NCBI GenBank assembly: GCA_965249745.1
Contig: OZ252252.1
Span: forward strand, 3,782,001 to 3,846,000
Reading direction: 5' to 3'
DNA: 64,000 nucleotides
Source: JANYHH01 sp965249745
Lineage (GTDB): Bacteria; Deinococcota; Deinococci; Deinococcales; JAAFIG01
Shown: positions 1-6,970 of the stretch, piece by piece
Position numbering within the stretch: the first letter of the stretch is position 1
Layout of the letters: the number at the start of each line of letters is the position of its first letter
Translations under genes and position numbers: made by a program
Notes under the pieces: generated by a model
Seen by the model: only the letters and a program-made list of their open reading frames with translations
Databases searched by the model: none
What the model was told of the DNA's origin: nothing

Positions 1-1
1 T

Positions 2-154
2 TTGGCAGCAGTCGGAATTGCTCTTTACATGGCTGGAGCAATGGCGACACATCTTCGTCGTTCGGAATATGGGCATATGGTTGGCAACTTAGTATTTTTC
101 CTGATACCCGCTCTACTCGTTGCTTACTTCACACTCGTTAAAATCATCGTTTAA
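2..154 (+). CDS. DoxX-like family membrane protein, C-terminal fragment (5' end off window)
   Basis: The frame is open from the left edge to a TAA at 152-154 and gives 50 residues. It starts with a glycine/alanine-rich membrane segment (GIALYMAGAMATHLRR) and ends with a second hydrophobic segment (LVFFLIPALLVAYFTLV). The GAxxTHLRRxE pattern between the last two helices is typical of DoxX-like small quinone-associated membrane proteins. Only the last third or so is present, so the start, promoter and function cannot be judged. The fragment is followed by about 170 bases without a recognised gene. Confidence 0.6.
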   Translation: MAAVGIALYMAGAMATHLRRSEYGHMVGNLVFFLIPALLVAYFTLVKIIV

Positions 155-325
155 AAAGCGAGCCGAACAGGTGGTTGTATGTGATTCACTTTTCTGAATA
201 CCTGACAAAAGTCGAGACGCGAGCCAAGTACCTTAAGCGCCTGCTGGTCGCGGTGCTGCCCTGACCCTGACCTCGAGACACTGGAATCCCCAATCACGAC
301 CTTGACTGAAATGAAGGAGGTATTT

Positions 326-1660
326 ATGCAAACGCTGAGTGCAGCGACTGATGCCGTGGTGATCGGTGGCGGATTGGCGGGACTAACCGCCGCCACCCTG
401 TTGGGACGGGCGGGCTTGCAGGTCTCCCTGCTCGAGCGAGCCAACGCCCTCGGCGGGCGAGCCGCGACCCACGAGCGTCAGGGGTTCAGCTTCAACCTCG
501 GACCGCACGCCATTTACAGCGGTGGCGCAACCAGCCGCACCCTCAAGGAACTTGGCGTGAGTTTCATCCATCACTCGCCAGCCGCTCCGCTGATACTGCG
601 AGACGGTCGCGTTCACGCCTTGTCTTCATTGATAAACCCGCTGGCGCTCGCTCGAGGTGAGCTGCTGAACCTATCCGAAATCCTTGAGTTGACGCGGTTC
701 CTGATCGGCATCGCCCGTCTCGAGGCGGCGACGGTCGCCCACCAAAGCGTTCAAGGATTCATCAACGGACGCGTGCGCCACTCGAGAGTGCGGCAATTCG
801 TGTGCGCCTTTGCCAAAACCTTTGTCTACAGCGACGCGCTCGACTTGGCGAGCGCCGAGGTGCTCGTTGACAAGCTCAAGCGGCAGTTCTCGCATCCCGT
901 GCAGTACGTGGACGGAGGCTGGGGCGTCTTGGTGGACGGGTTGCGAAACGCTGCCGAGCGTGCCGGGGTGACAATCGTGACCGGATCGGGCGTCGAACGG
1001 TTGATCGTCCGGGACGGTCACATCGAAGGTGTGCGGTTACGCGATGGCAGACCCGTCAACACTCGGTCTGTCGTGGTGGCTACGACACCGAAGGAGGCGG
1101 GGCGGCTGCTCGAGGGCAAGGCAGGCTCGAGTCTATCAGCGGTCATCGCTGCGCTCACACCAGTTCACGTCGCCTGCCTCGATGTGTCGCTCCTAAGGCT
1201 GCCGAATCCGCGAAGCTCGGTGGTGCAAGACCTCGAGCAGCCGCGCTTTGTATCCCCACAGTCGCATTTCGCTCGCGTCGCCCCGGAGGGTATGGGCTTT
1301 CTGACCAGTTTCAAGCAACTCGATCCCCGGATCACCACCGACCCGCACGAGGACGAGCGTGAACTCGAGGGGCTGCTCGACGCCGCACAACCCGGTTGGC
1401 GCGATCTCGTGATCGAGCGCGTGTTCCTGCCGCGTATTGAAGCGGTCGGTGCGCTTCCAACCGCCTCGAGCGGTGGCTTCGCCGGACGACCGAGCGTGGA
1501 TGCGGCGGGCGTGACGGGCTTGTACCTGGTAGGCGATTGGGTGGGCGGTGAGGGTTTCCTCGCCGATGCCTCGTTCGCCAGTGCTCGAGTGGCGGCGCTA
1601 CAAATGATTGAAAGGCACGGGCGGCTTCAACTGTTAGAAGTCAAGGAGGTCGTGGCGTGA
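326..1660 (+). CDS. NAD(P)/FAD-dependent oxidoreductase, phytoene desaturase-like
   Basis: A 444-aa flavoprotein. The N-terminus carries a Rossmann dinucleotide-binding motif (VVIGGGLAGLTAA, residues about 11-23), an acidic end at LLER and a GGRA signature at 43-46, typical of the amine oxidase/phytoene desaturase superfamily. The C-terminus has the second FAD-contacting segment (YLVGDWVGGEGF). ATG 326 is chosen because AAGGAGG lies 7 bases upstream; an in-frame TTG at 302 has no such site. The gene is followed closely by two small membrane-protein genes on the same strand. No carotenoid synthesis gene is nearby, so the substrate is unknown. Confidence 0.8.
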   Translation: MQTLSAATDAVVIGGGLAGLTAATLLGRAGLQVSLLERANALGGRAATHERQGFSFNLGPHAIYSGGATSRTLKELGVSFIHHSPAAPLILRDGRVHALSSLINPLALARGELLNLSEILELTRFLIGIARLEAATVAHQSVQGFINGRVRHSRVRQFVCAFAKTFVYSDALDLASAEVLVDKLKRQFSHPVQYVDGGWGVLVDGLRNAAERAGVTIVTGSGVERLIVRDGHIEGVRLRDGRPVNTRSVVVATTPKEAGRLLEGKAGSSLSAVIAALTPVHVACLDVSLLRLPNPRSSVVQDLEQPRFVSPQSHFARVAPEGMGFLTSFKQLDPRITTDPHEDERELEGLLDAAQPGWRDLVIERVFLPRIEAVGALPTASSGGFAGRPSVDAAGVTGLYLVGDWVGGEGFLADASFASARVAALQMIERHGRLQLLEVKEVVA

Positions 1661-1715
1661 GCGGAGATTGTGCCGCTGCGCGTTACGAGCCGCAAGGTTG
1701 CCTTGGTGAACCTTG

Positions 1716-2081
1716 ATGCGAGGGTTGCTCGCCAACCCTGGCGCGTGGTTGATGCTGATCGGTACGTTGCACGTCGGACTTGGGTTCGCGTCGTTCAGAC
1801 GTGAGTTCTTGGCGATCTCACGTGAACGTGGGTTCAATACCGTGCGAAACGTCCCTGAGCGCAGACTCGCCGTGTTTTTCATGCTGTTCGGTGTTCTTGC
1901 CATCCTCACCGGGGCGCTCGCATTGTGGGCATTTACGGTTCTTGGAGGGCTGCCCGCGTTCTTCGGATGGGGCTTAGTCTTCGTCGCAGGGGTCGGCGTC
2001 TTTTTCATGCCCGCATCAGGATTCTGGCTCGTCTTCATGCCCGCCTTGATGATTCTGCTTCAAGCAACGGGGAAGGGATGA
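1716..2081 (+). CDS. Small four-helix membrane protein, DUF6463-like
   Basis: A 121-aa protein with about four hydrophobic segments (roughly residues 8-25, 47-70, 74-92 and 95-113) and a conserved-looking LMLIGTLHVGLGF opening, which resembles the DUF6463 family of uncharacterised membrane proteins. An in-frame TGA at 1707-1709 limits the start to TTG 1713 or ATG 1716; ATG is preferred. The stop overlaps the start of the next small frame in an ATGA. No function is known. It probably shares a transcript with the flavoprotein upstream. Confidence 0.6.
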   Translation: MRGLLANPGAWLMLIGTLHVGLGFASFRREFLAISRERGFNTVRNVPERRLAVFFMLFGVLAILTGALALWAFTVLGGLPAFFGWGLVFVAGVGVFFMPASGFWLVFMPALMILLQATGKG

Positions 2082-2212
2082 ACCTCGAGACATGGAAAAA
2101 ATGGCTCAGCCTGAGTTCGCTCCTGTTTGCGGCACAAGCGTTAACGCTGATAAGGCACGGCTCGTGCCTCGCGCATCACCGCAAGACATTCAGTGTTGTA
2201 AGGGACGTATGA
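2078..2212 (+). CDS. Hypothetical 44-aa ORF coupled to the DUF6463-like gene
   Basis: This short frame begins at an ATGA overlap with the preceding stop and has GGGGAAGGG just upstream, so translation is plausible. It encodes one amphipathic/hydrophobic stretch (WLSLSSLLFAAQALTLI) and then a basic, histidine-rich tail, and its stop overlaps the start of the DUF3995 frame. I do not recognise a family. It could be the N-terminal remnant of a decayed gene, since the next gene is itself frameshifted. Confidence 0.3.
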   Translation: MNLETWKKWLSLSSLLFAAQALTLIRHGSCLAHHRKTFSVVRDV

Positions 2213-2576
2213 CTTTATTGCTATTCGTCACGCTCGTTTCGCTCGCTGTCATACATGGGTACTGGGCGCTCGGAGGAAAGCTTGGAGCAAGCGTGGCTGT
2301 GCCTACACGACCAGATGGCACTCGCACCTTCCAACCGGGTGTCTTTGCGACAGCGATGGTCGCTACGGCTCTGCTGTGCGCCGCGCTGCTCGTGGCAGGC
2401 GCGGGCGGGTGGCTAGACTTGCGGTATTCGCCTTGCGGACCGTTGGTGACTTTCGGTACATCGGTGCGTTCAAGCGCGTCAGGAGTACACGATTCGCACG
2501 GCTCGACAGCGTTTTTTACACGCCGTTGTGCGCCCTACTCGCGTTCGCTGCCGCGTGGGTGGCTTGGCGAGCGTGA
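2209..2576 (+). pseudogene. DUF3995 family membrane protein, frameshifted
   Basis: Translation from ATG 2209 gives a DUF3995-like start (VIHGYWALGG, then AVPTRPDGTRTFQPG and a membrane helix), but this frame turns into nonsense after about position 2410. The typical DUF3995 ending (LRTVGDFRYIGAFKRV followed by TRFARLDSVFYTPLC) is found in another frame, ending at TGA 2576. Restoring the protein needs a single missing base in about 2400-2430. It is either a genuine pseudogene or an assembly error. The two halves together have the usual family length, about 120 aa. Confidence 0.75.
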
Positions 2577-2634
2577 GAACCGCCTGCGCGCGGGTGCGCC
2601 CGAGGTGGGTCGCTGCGAATTTCAACAAACCGTT

Positions 2635-3297
2635 TCATCGCTCGACCTTTTTGGACCGCTTCGGTTTCGCGGGGGCGTTCGTTCGCTTCGAGCGAGTTTT
2701 TACTGCACGTCGCTTCACCGCTCGAGCCTGATCGTTCACCTGTGCCTCGAGCCTTGGCAGTGCTGCCAGCGTGCGCTCTGCCCATTCGATTTCAAATTGC
2801 AGCATCGCCACGCCATACTCGAGGGTGATCGCTGAGGTCGGCAGGCGTCCCGTCTGCTCGATCTGATAGGTAAAGATGGTGTCCCAATCGTTCCCTCGCC
2901 GTCGCTCGTCGAGTTCGCGCAAGCCCAGTTTGAGCGTTTCGATGCGCCTCTCGAGCAGTGCACGGAGAGCGGCTGAGTCGCGCTGATCCGAAAAGTACAC
3001 CTGTCCCAGCCACGGCAAGCGCGTTGGCGGCGGCGGTGGTGGAACGGCGAGCCACGTCTCGAGTGCCGTGCGCCCCAGAGCGGTGATGCTGTAAAGCTTC
3101 CTGCTCGGTGCGTTGTCACCAGCGACCTCGCGGATGCTGACCCATCTGGCGTCGCGCAGACGGTACAGCGCTCGGTACACTTGCGACTTCTCTGCCTGCC
3201 AGAAGTACTGCACGACGTACTCAAACTCTCGAGTCAGGTCGTAGCCCGAGATCGGGCGGTCTTTGACGATGCCGAGCACAAGATAATCCAGTGACAT
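2635..3297 (-). CDS. PadR family transcriptional regulator
   Basis: A 220-aa protein starting MSLDYLVLGIV, the usual PadR beginning, followed by the winged-helix core (SGYDLTREFEYVVQYFW and SQVYRALYRLRDARWV), the wing (RKLYSITALGRTALETWL) and a C-terminal helical dimerisation domain. The last 30 residues are a lysine/arginine-rich tail that is unusual for the family. ATG 3297 is chosen by family comparison; in-frame codons further upstream have no clear ribosome site. The gene diverges from the GNAT gene, and the intergenic region holds a perfect 38-bp palindrome that is the obvious operator candidate. PadR proteins usually respond to small aromatic compounds or toxic molecules. Confidence 0.85.
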   Translation of the reverse strand: MSLDYLVLGIVKDRPISGYDLTREFEYVVQYFWQAEKSQVYRALYRLRDARWVSIREVAGDNAPSRKLYSITALGRTALETWLAVPPPPPPTRLPWLGQVYFSDQRDSAALRALLERRIETLKLGLRELDERRRGNDWDTIFTYQIEQTGRLPTSAITLEYGVAMLQFEIEWAERTLAALPRLEAQVNDQARAVKRRAVKTRSKRTNAPAKPKRSKKVER

Positions 3298-3392
3298 GCG
3301 CTCAAATCTAGCGCGTTCTTCCGGCATCTCTGCGCTTGAGGCTAATCTCGAGGCTGACTGCATGGTTGGCGCTTGACCATGTGATTCCGCGA

Positions 3393-3430
3393 TGCTACCC
3401 TCTAGTTGCATTTGCAACTAGAGGGTAGCA
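3393..3430. promoter_or_regulatory. Perfect 18-bp inverted repeat, candidate PadR operator
   Basis: Left arm TGCTACCCTCTAGTTGCA, a TT spacer, and right arm TGCAACTAGAGGGTAGCA are exact reverse complements. The palindrome lies between the divergent PadR and GNAT genes and ends 11 bases before the GNAT start codon, so a bound protein would block that transcript or its initiation. The central TTGCA-TT-TGCAA core resembles the short dyads bound by PadR dimers. An mRNA hairpin covering the GNAT leader is an alternative reading. Confidence 0.65.
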
Positions 3431-3441
3431 GGGGGAAACCA

Positions 3442-3900
3442 ATGTCGTCAATCCAATATGTACGAGTTCACCACGGAAACGCTGTCCTGCTCAACCAAGT
3501 TGCCGACGAGGTTTTCGATGAACCCATCGTGTCGGCACGCGTCACCGCTTACCTCGAGAATCCTGCTAACTTGTTAATCGTTGCCGTGACCGATGGTCTA
3601 GTGATCGGACAGCTTGCAGCAGTTCTGCATTACCATCCAGACAAACCCATCGAACTCTACATAGACGAGGTCGGTGTCACAATGCAGTATCAGCGGCAAG
3701 GGGTGGCGACCCGTTTGATGGAAGAGATCGTGACTTGGGGAAAAGCCCTCGGCTGCGAAGAGGTGTGGCTCGGTACGGAAATTGATAACGTCGCTGCCCG
3801 CGCCCTGTATGCCCGCTATGCGCCAGCCCAAGAAATTGTGATGTATGCGTGGGAGCTAGAAACTCCAACAACCTCGCCCAAATCCCGAAGTGAAGCATGA
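3442..3900 (+). CDS. GNAT family N-acetyltransferase
   Basis: A 152-aa single-domain acetyltransferase. The acetyl-CoA pyrophosphate-binding motif is QRQGVATRL (about residues 84-92), preceded by the expected beta-4 strand (IELYIDEVGVTMQY) and followed by the EVWLGTEIDNVAARALYARYA helix-strand typical of the AAC(3)-I/RimI-like branch. ATG 3442 has GGGGGAAA upstream; the longer frame from 3406 would begin inside the palindrome. Its stop overlaps an ATG that opens a decayed glyoxalase-like frame, so it once headed an acetyltransferase-glyoxalase operon. The substrate is unknown; an antibiotic or small amine is possible. Confidence 0.85.
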   Translation: MSSIQYVRVHHGNAVLLNQVADEVFDEPIVSARVTAYLENPANLLIVAVTDGLVIGQLAAVLHYHPDKPIELYIDEVGVTMQYQRQGVATRLMEEIVTWGKALGCEEVWLGTEIDNVAARALYARYAPAQEIVMYAWELETPTTSPKSRSEA

Positions 3901-4065
3901 TTTCTTCCACGCTGTCCGTTCGCAATCTCGAGCAGAGCATTGAGTTCTACACCCGACTTCTCTCCCAGACGCGGACGGCACAGCCGTCTTTGCCCGCGCT
4001 GGTTTAGGGAGGTAGCAAGTCCGGTCTAACCCGCGTGTGAGGGACGGATTTTGACTTAAGCGCTA
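3897..4065 (+). pseudogene. Decayed VOC/glyoxalase-fold gene remnant
   Basis: The ATG at 3897 overlaps the GNAT stop (ATGA) and opens with MISSTLSVRNLEQSIEFYTRLL, which parallels the start of the intact VOC gene at 4567. After a deletion the similarity continues in other frames (DADGTAVFARAGLGR, then KSGLTRV-stop-GTDFD), matching the same stretches of the intact paralogue. Multiple stops and frame changes show that it is dead. The similarity ends near 4065, just before the next VOC gene. Confidence 0.8.
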
Positions 4066-4082
4066 ATGGACAAGGAGACACC

Positions 4083-4499
4083 ATGGGACGTTCGTTGTAC
4101 ATGATCGGTTTGATCGTGCGGGACATGGGCGCGTCGCTTGCGTTCTACCGCCGTCTCGGCGTGGCGACTCCAGACGACAGCGACGACAAATCGCACGTCG
4201 AGATCGAGATGAACGGCTTGACCTTTTTCCTAGATTCGAGACCGCAGCGCTGGGATCCCGGTTTCGTCGCGCCACCCGCCATGCCACCGCCCGGCAATTA
4301 CAACGCCGTGCTCGAGTTTTACCTCAAGACAAAACAGGCCGTGGACGCGCTGCACGCCGAACTCGTGGCGCTCGGATACGCCAGTCATGGCGCACCAAAC
4401 GACGTTGGCAGCGGCAAGACCGCAATGCGCTTCGCATTCGTCAACGATCCCGACGGCAACACGGTATTGCTCTCCGGCATGCTGCACCCACCGGTCTGA
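4083..4499 (+). CDS. VOC family protein (glyoxalase/bleomycin resistance fold)
   Basis: A 138-aa protein with the paired beta-alpha-beta-beta-beta modules of the vicinal-oxygen-chelate superfamily: an N-terminal module (LYMIGLIVRDMGASLAFYRRLG) and a C-terminal module ending in AFVNDPDGNTVLLSG. Glutamate in VEIEMNG and the late NDPDGN loop fit the usual pattern. AAGGAGA stands just before ATG 4083. It sits between a dead and a live VOC gene and a GNAT gene, which suggests a small detoxification or resistance cluster. The ligand cannot be predicted. Confidence 0.8.
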   Translation: MGRSLYMIGLIVRDMGASLAFYRRLGVATPDDSDDKSHVEIEMNGLTFFLDSRPQRWDPGFVAPPAMPPPGNYNAVLEFYLKTKQAVDALHAELVALGYASHGAPNDVGSGKTAMRFAFVNDPDGNTVLLSGMLHPPV

Positions 4500-4566
4500 G
4501 GCAACCTTCAAGATGGCTTCACTTAGACGGTCGGTTCCCACTCGCAACAGATGCTCGAGGTGGATT

Positions 4567-4986
4567 ATGATTTTTCCCACGCTATCAATACGCGATCTCG
4601 ATAAGAGCCTCAACTTCTACACGCAGCTTCTCGAATTCAACCTCGACTTCTCGTTGCCAGGCGCAGATGGAACAACCGCTTTCGCCCGCGTCAGCCTCGG
4701 ACGCGCCCGGCTAGGACTGACCCGCGTGAGGAACACCGACTTCGACTCGAGCGCCGTAGGTTTCATGGTCTACCTGCCCGACGATTACGATCTCGAGCGG
4801 TACTACGAAACGGTGCAGGCGCGAGGAACGATCATCGTCGAACCGCTCCAAGACCGCTACTGGGGTGATCGCAATTTCGTCGTACGCGACCCGGACGGAT
4901 ATGCGTTGGCGATGTCGAAACCGGAGCGGTCATTGTCTGTGGAAGACCTCGCGGTGGGCACTCGCGCTGATGTTTCGCTGGCGTGA
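4567..4986 (+). CDS. VOC family protein, intact paralogue of the remnant at 3897
   Basis: A 139-aa glyoxalase-fold protein. It begins MIFPTLSIRDLDKSLNFYTQLL and ends with the DPDGYALAMSKP signature of the second module. GAGGTGG precedes ATG 4567; an upstream in-frame extension back to 4387 overlaps the preceding gene and has no family similarity. The sequence is clearly homologous to the decayed copy 0.7 kb upstream, so the cluster grew by duplication and one copy then died. Confidence 0.8.
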   Translation: MIFPTLSIRDLDKSLNFYTQLLEFNLDFSLPGADGTTAFARVSLGRARLGLTRVRNTDFDSSAVGFMVYLPDDYDLERYYETVQARGTIIVEPLQDRYWGDRNFVVRDPDGYALAMSKPERSLSVEDLAVGTRADVSLA

Positions 4987-5035
4987 CTCACCACTGGCAA
5001 TCTTCTCTGCAAGCTGTGCCCAAGGGGATTGCAAG

Positions 5036-5134
5036 ATGCGACTTCAATTCATTCGCAACGCCACCCTGATCCTCGAGTACGCTGGGCATCGCCTACTGAT
5101 TGATCCCGATTTCGCGCCGAAACACGCGCGGTAA
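5036..5134 (+). pseudogene. Truncated MBL-fold metallo-hydrolase, N-terminal 32 aa only
   Basis: The frame starts after AAGGGGATTGCAAG with MRLQFIRNATLILEYAGHRL, then LLIDPDFAPK, which is the characteristic first beta-hairpin of UlaG-like metallo-beta-lactamase-fold hydrolases. It ends in TAA after 32 codons, well before the HxHxDH metal-binding motif. No continuation is visible in another frame downstream. It is a 3'-deleted gene at the edge of a non-coding stretch. Confidence 0.6.
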
Positions 5135-5303
5135 AGTCTATTGCGAGCATGGAAGCTCGAGCGGAAAGGTTTCCGCTTGACCGCAGACGCTAGGAAAAAG
5201 CGCCACAACAAAGGTCAAGTTTACTCCTGCTCTAGTCTTGTAGGGCGTGTCAGCAACGGCAAATGACCACAACGTCGCACGAGAGGATCTCACCCCAGGG
5301 CTG

Positions 5304-5352
5304 CCTGGGGGTCAAGTGGTGGTGAGTTCAAATCTCGCCACCCCGACCAAAA
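5304..5352 (+). repeat. tRNA-3'-half-like segment, copy A
   Basis: The segment contains a T-arm-like hairpin (GTGAG-TTCAAAT-CTCGC), then CACCCCG, a discriminator A and CCA, exactly as at the 3' end of a tRNA. The matching 5' acceptor strand (CGGGGTG) and a D-arm are not found upstream, so this is not a complete tRNA gene. A related segment with the same CCTGG..GTCAAGTG...GTGAGTTCAAATCTCG order lies at 40969. It may be a tRNA remnant left by integration or duplication. Confidence 0.5.
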
Positions 5353-5361
5353 CATGATGTT

Positions 5362-5392
5362 CAGGACGGCGAATTTCAATACCGCCGTCCTG
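5362..5392 (+). terminator. Stem-loop, possible terminator
   Basis: CAGGACGGCG and CGCCGTCCTG form a perfect 10-bp stem around an 11-base loop. The following sequence GATCGTTCTAG is only weakly T-rich, so termination is plausible but unproved. It lies 10 bases beyond the tRNA-like CCA end. Confidence 0.4.
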
Positions 5393-5867
5393 GATCGTTC
5401 TAGGGATTGACGGCAGTTGGAGCGCCGCAGGCGCGGTATTGAAACGCTGATGTGAAAAATTCATACGAATGCCAATAACCGAAGCTCAAAACAGACTTTT
5501 ATGAGCGCTTCACGCTACAAAATCGCATCTTTGTGCCCTACCCTCGAGCCTTCCACGCGGCCAATTAGCTCGGTGTGGCTCATGACTGATCCACGGATTG
5601 AACGCGGCTTGCCACCGAAACGCTTTGAACCGTGGTTTGAACTCGAGGGTCGGCGGCAGTACTTCTCAGCGGAGGTCTGTACAGGAATAGTCCCGGATTG
5701 AAGAGACCGTACCTGTGTCAAAGCCGCTCTGTGAATGTGCGGCTCGATGTCCCCATCTGGTCGCCATGTACTGTTGCCGCGAGAAAGCACCGAAGCGCTG
5801 CTGCGCTAAGCAATCGTATTGAACGGATTGACCGTCCAACCAGGAACTGAATCAGCAAATTGAGAAG

Positions 5868-6734
5868 TTACTCTCGGTCAATGCTGGTTGATTCGGTCAA
5901 ACCGCTGATGTCACTTCGGTAACTGCGCGGACTGAGGCCAACGCGGTGCTTGAAGCGGCGACTAAAGTTCAGCGCATCCTCGAAACCGACTTGGGCGGCC
6001 ACCTGCTGAACTTTCAGGCGCGTGGTCTCCAAGAGGTGCTTGGCGTGCTCGAGCCTGATGAACTCGAGAAACTCGTACGGCGGCTGCCCGGTTTCTGCGG
6101 TGAACAGATGGTAGAGCCTCGAGGGTGAAAGCTGTCCGATGCGCGACAGCTCTGCCAAGGAGAACTTCTGTTGCAGATCACGCCGTAAGTGTTCGATCAC
6201 CGCAGCGATTCGCGGATCAACGCTTCTGCCAGAGCTGGACGTGCGGTACTCGTCGTACATCAACAAGGCTTTCTCCAGGGCGTTCAGCGCGAACGCCTCG
6301 CGCTTGGGTGATGTACTCCGCGCCAGACGATTCATTTCCTTGAGCTGCACCTCGATTCGGCGGGCAGCGTCAGGGTCTGCTATTTTGAGCAGCATCAAAC
6401 CCGGCGCGACCTCCGCCCAGTTGAGCAGCTCGAGCCAACCCGGTTTTGGTCGGAAATGCGCCCAAACGATGTCCCAGTACTCCATCGTAGGTTCGACGCC
6501 GTAATCGTGGAGTGTCCCCGGACGGACAAGGATCGCATCGCCCGCTTCGATAACGATTTCTCCGCCACCCTGGAAGCCAAACCTGCCTTTCCCGGCGATG
6601 GTGTGCTTCAGCAACCAGTCATCCGTGCCGTGTTGCCGCCACGCGGAGTAGCCGCGCCGTTTGATGTGATGCCGAGGCGCGATCTGGCTGAAGGGCAGGA
6701 ATGGTGGGTGAGGCGATTCGGGACGAGGTTGCAT
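5868..6734 (-). CDS. AraC family transcriptional regulator
   Basis: A 288-aa regulator with an N-terminal cupin-type sugar-sensing domain (about residues 20-160, including LLKHTIAGKGRFGFQGGGE and DAILVRPGTLHDYGVEP) and a C-terminal double helix-turn-helix (about 185-280: FSLAELSRIGQLSPSRLYHLF and RLKVQQVAAQVGFEDALNFSRRFK). It is transcribed away from the GH29-like lipoprotein gene and probably controls it and the downstream sugar transporter and fucose genes in response to a sugar. The shared 236-bp intergenic region contains a small dyad ACCAGT-C-ACTGGT at 6860-6872. Confidence 0.85.
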   Translation of the reverse strand: MQPRPESPHPPFLPFSQIAPRHHIKRRGYSAWRQHGTDDWLLKHTIAGKGRFGFQGGGEIVIEAGDAILVRPGTLHDYGVEPTMEYWDIVWAHFRPKPGWLELLNWAEVAPGLMLLKIADPDAARRIEVQLKEMNRLARSTSPKREAFALNALEKALLMYDEYRTSSSGRSVDPRIAAVIEHLRRDLQQKFSLAELSRIGQLSPSRLYHLFTAETGQPPYEFLEFIRLEHAKHLLETTRLKVQQVAAQVGFEDALNFSRRFKHRVGLSPRSYRSDISGLTESTSIDRE

Positions 6735-6970
6735 GACAAGATTATTCTACATATTTTTGGCAGGTACAGCCATTTCAAATCTCGGTTTTGCCCCTTAGAC
6801 TGATCGCTATCAAATCTTTGCGAATACGAAGTCCGTGCTTCTCGAGGCACAAATGCTGCACCAGTCACTGGTATGAGCAGCGGTGGGGCGGCTCGAGCAA
6901 GCGACTGAAATGATCTGATGAATATTCCTTAACGATGCGGGTTCGATTGAATTCTCAGGGGGGTTTACGA

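Larger units (their letters stand above)
5135..5867. other. Non-coding 730-bp stretch
   Basis: No gene is recognised here. It contains a tRNA-3'-half-like segment (5304-5352), a hairpin (5362-5392) and short open frames on both strands, including 5501-5701 (+) and 5515-5790 (-), that show no known motif and no good ribosome sites. It follows a truncated gene, so it probably holds further gene debris. Confidence 0.5.

Noticed and set aside
2092..2835. 247-aa composite frame
   Set aside because: Only the part from 2209 to about 2410 resembles a protein family; the rest is out-of-frame DUF3995 and antisense PadR sequence.
5277..5352. Complete tRNA gene
   Set aside because: A T-arm and CCA end are present, but no matching 5' acceptor strand, D-arm or anticodon stem of the right geometry could be found.
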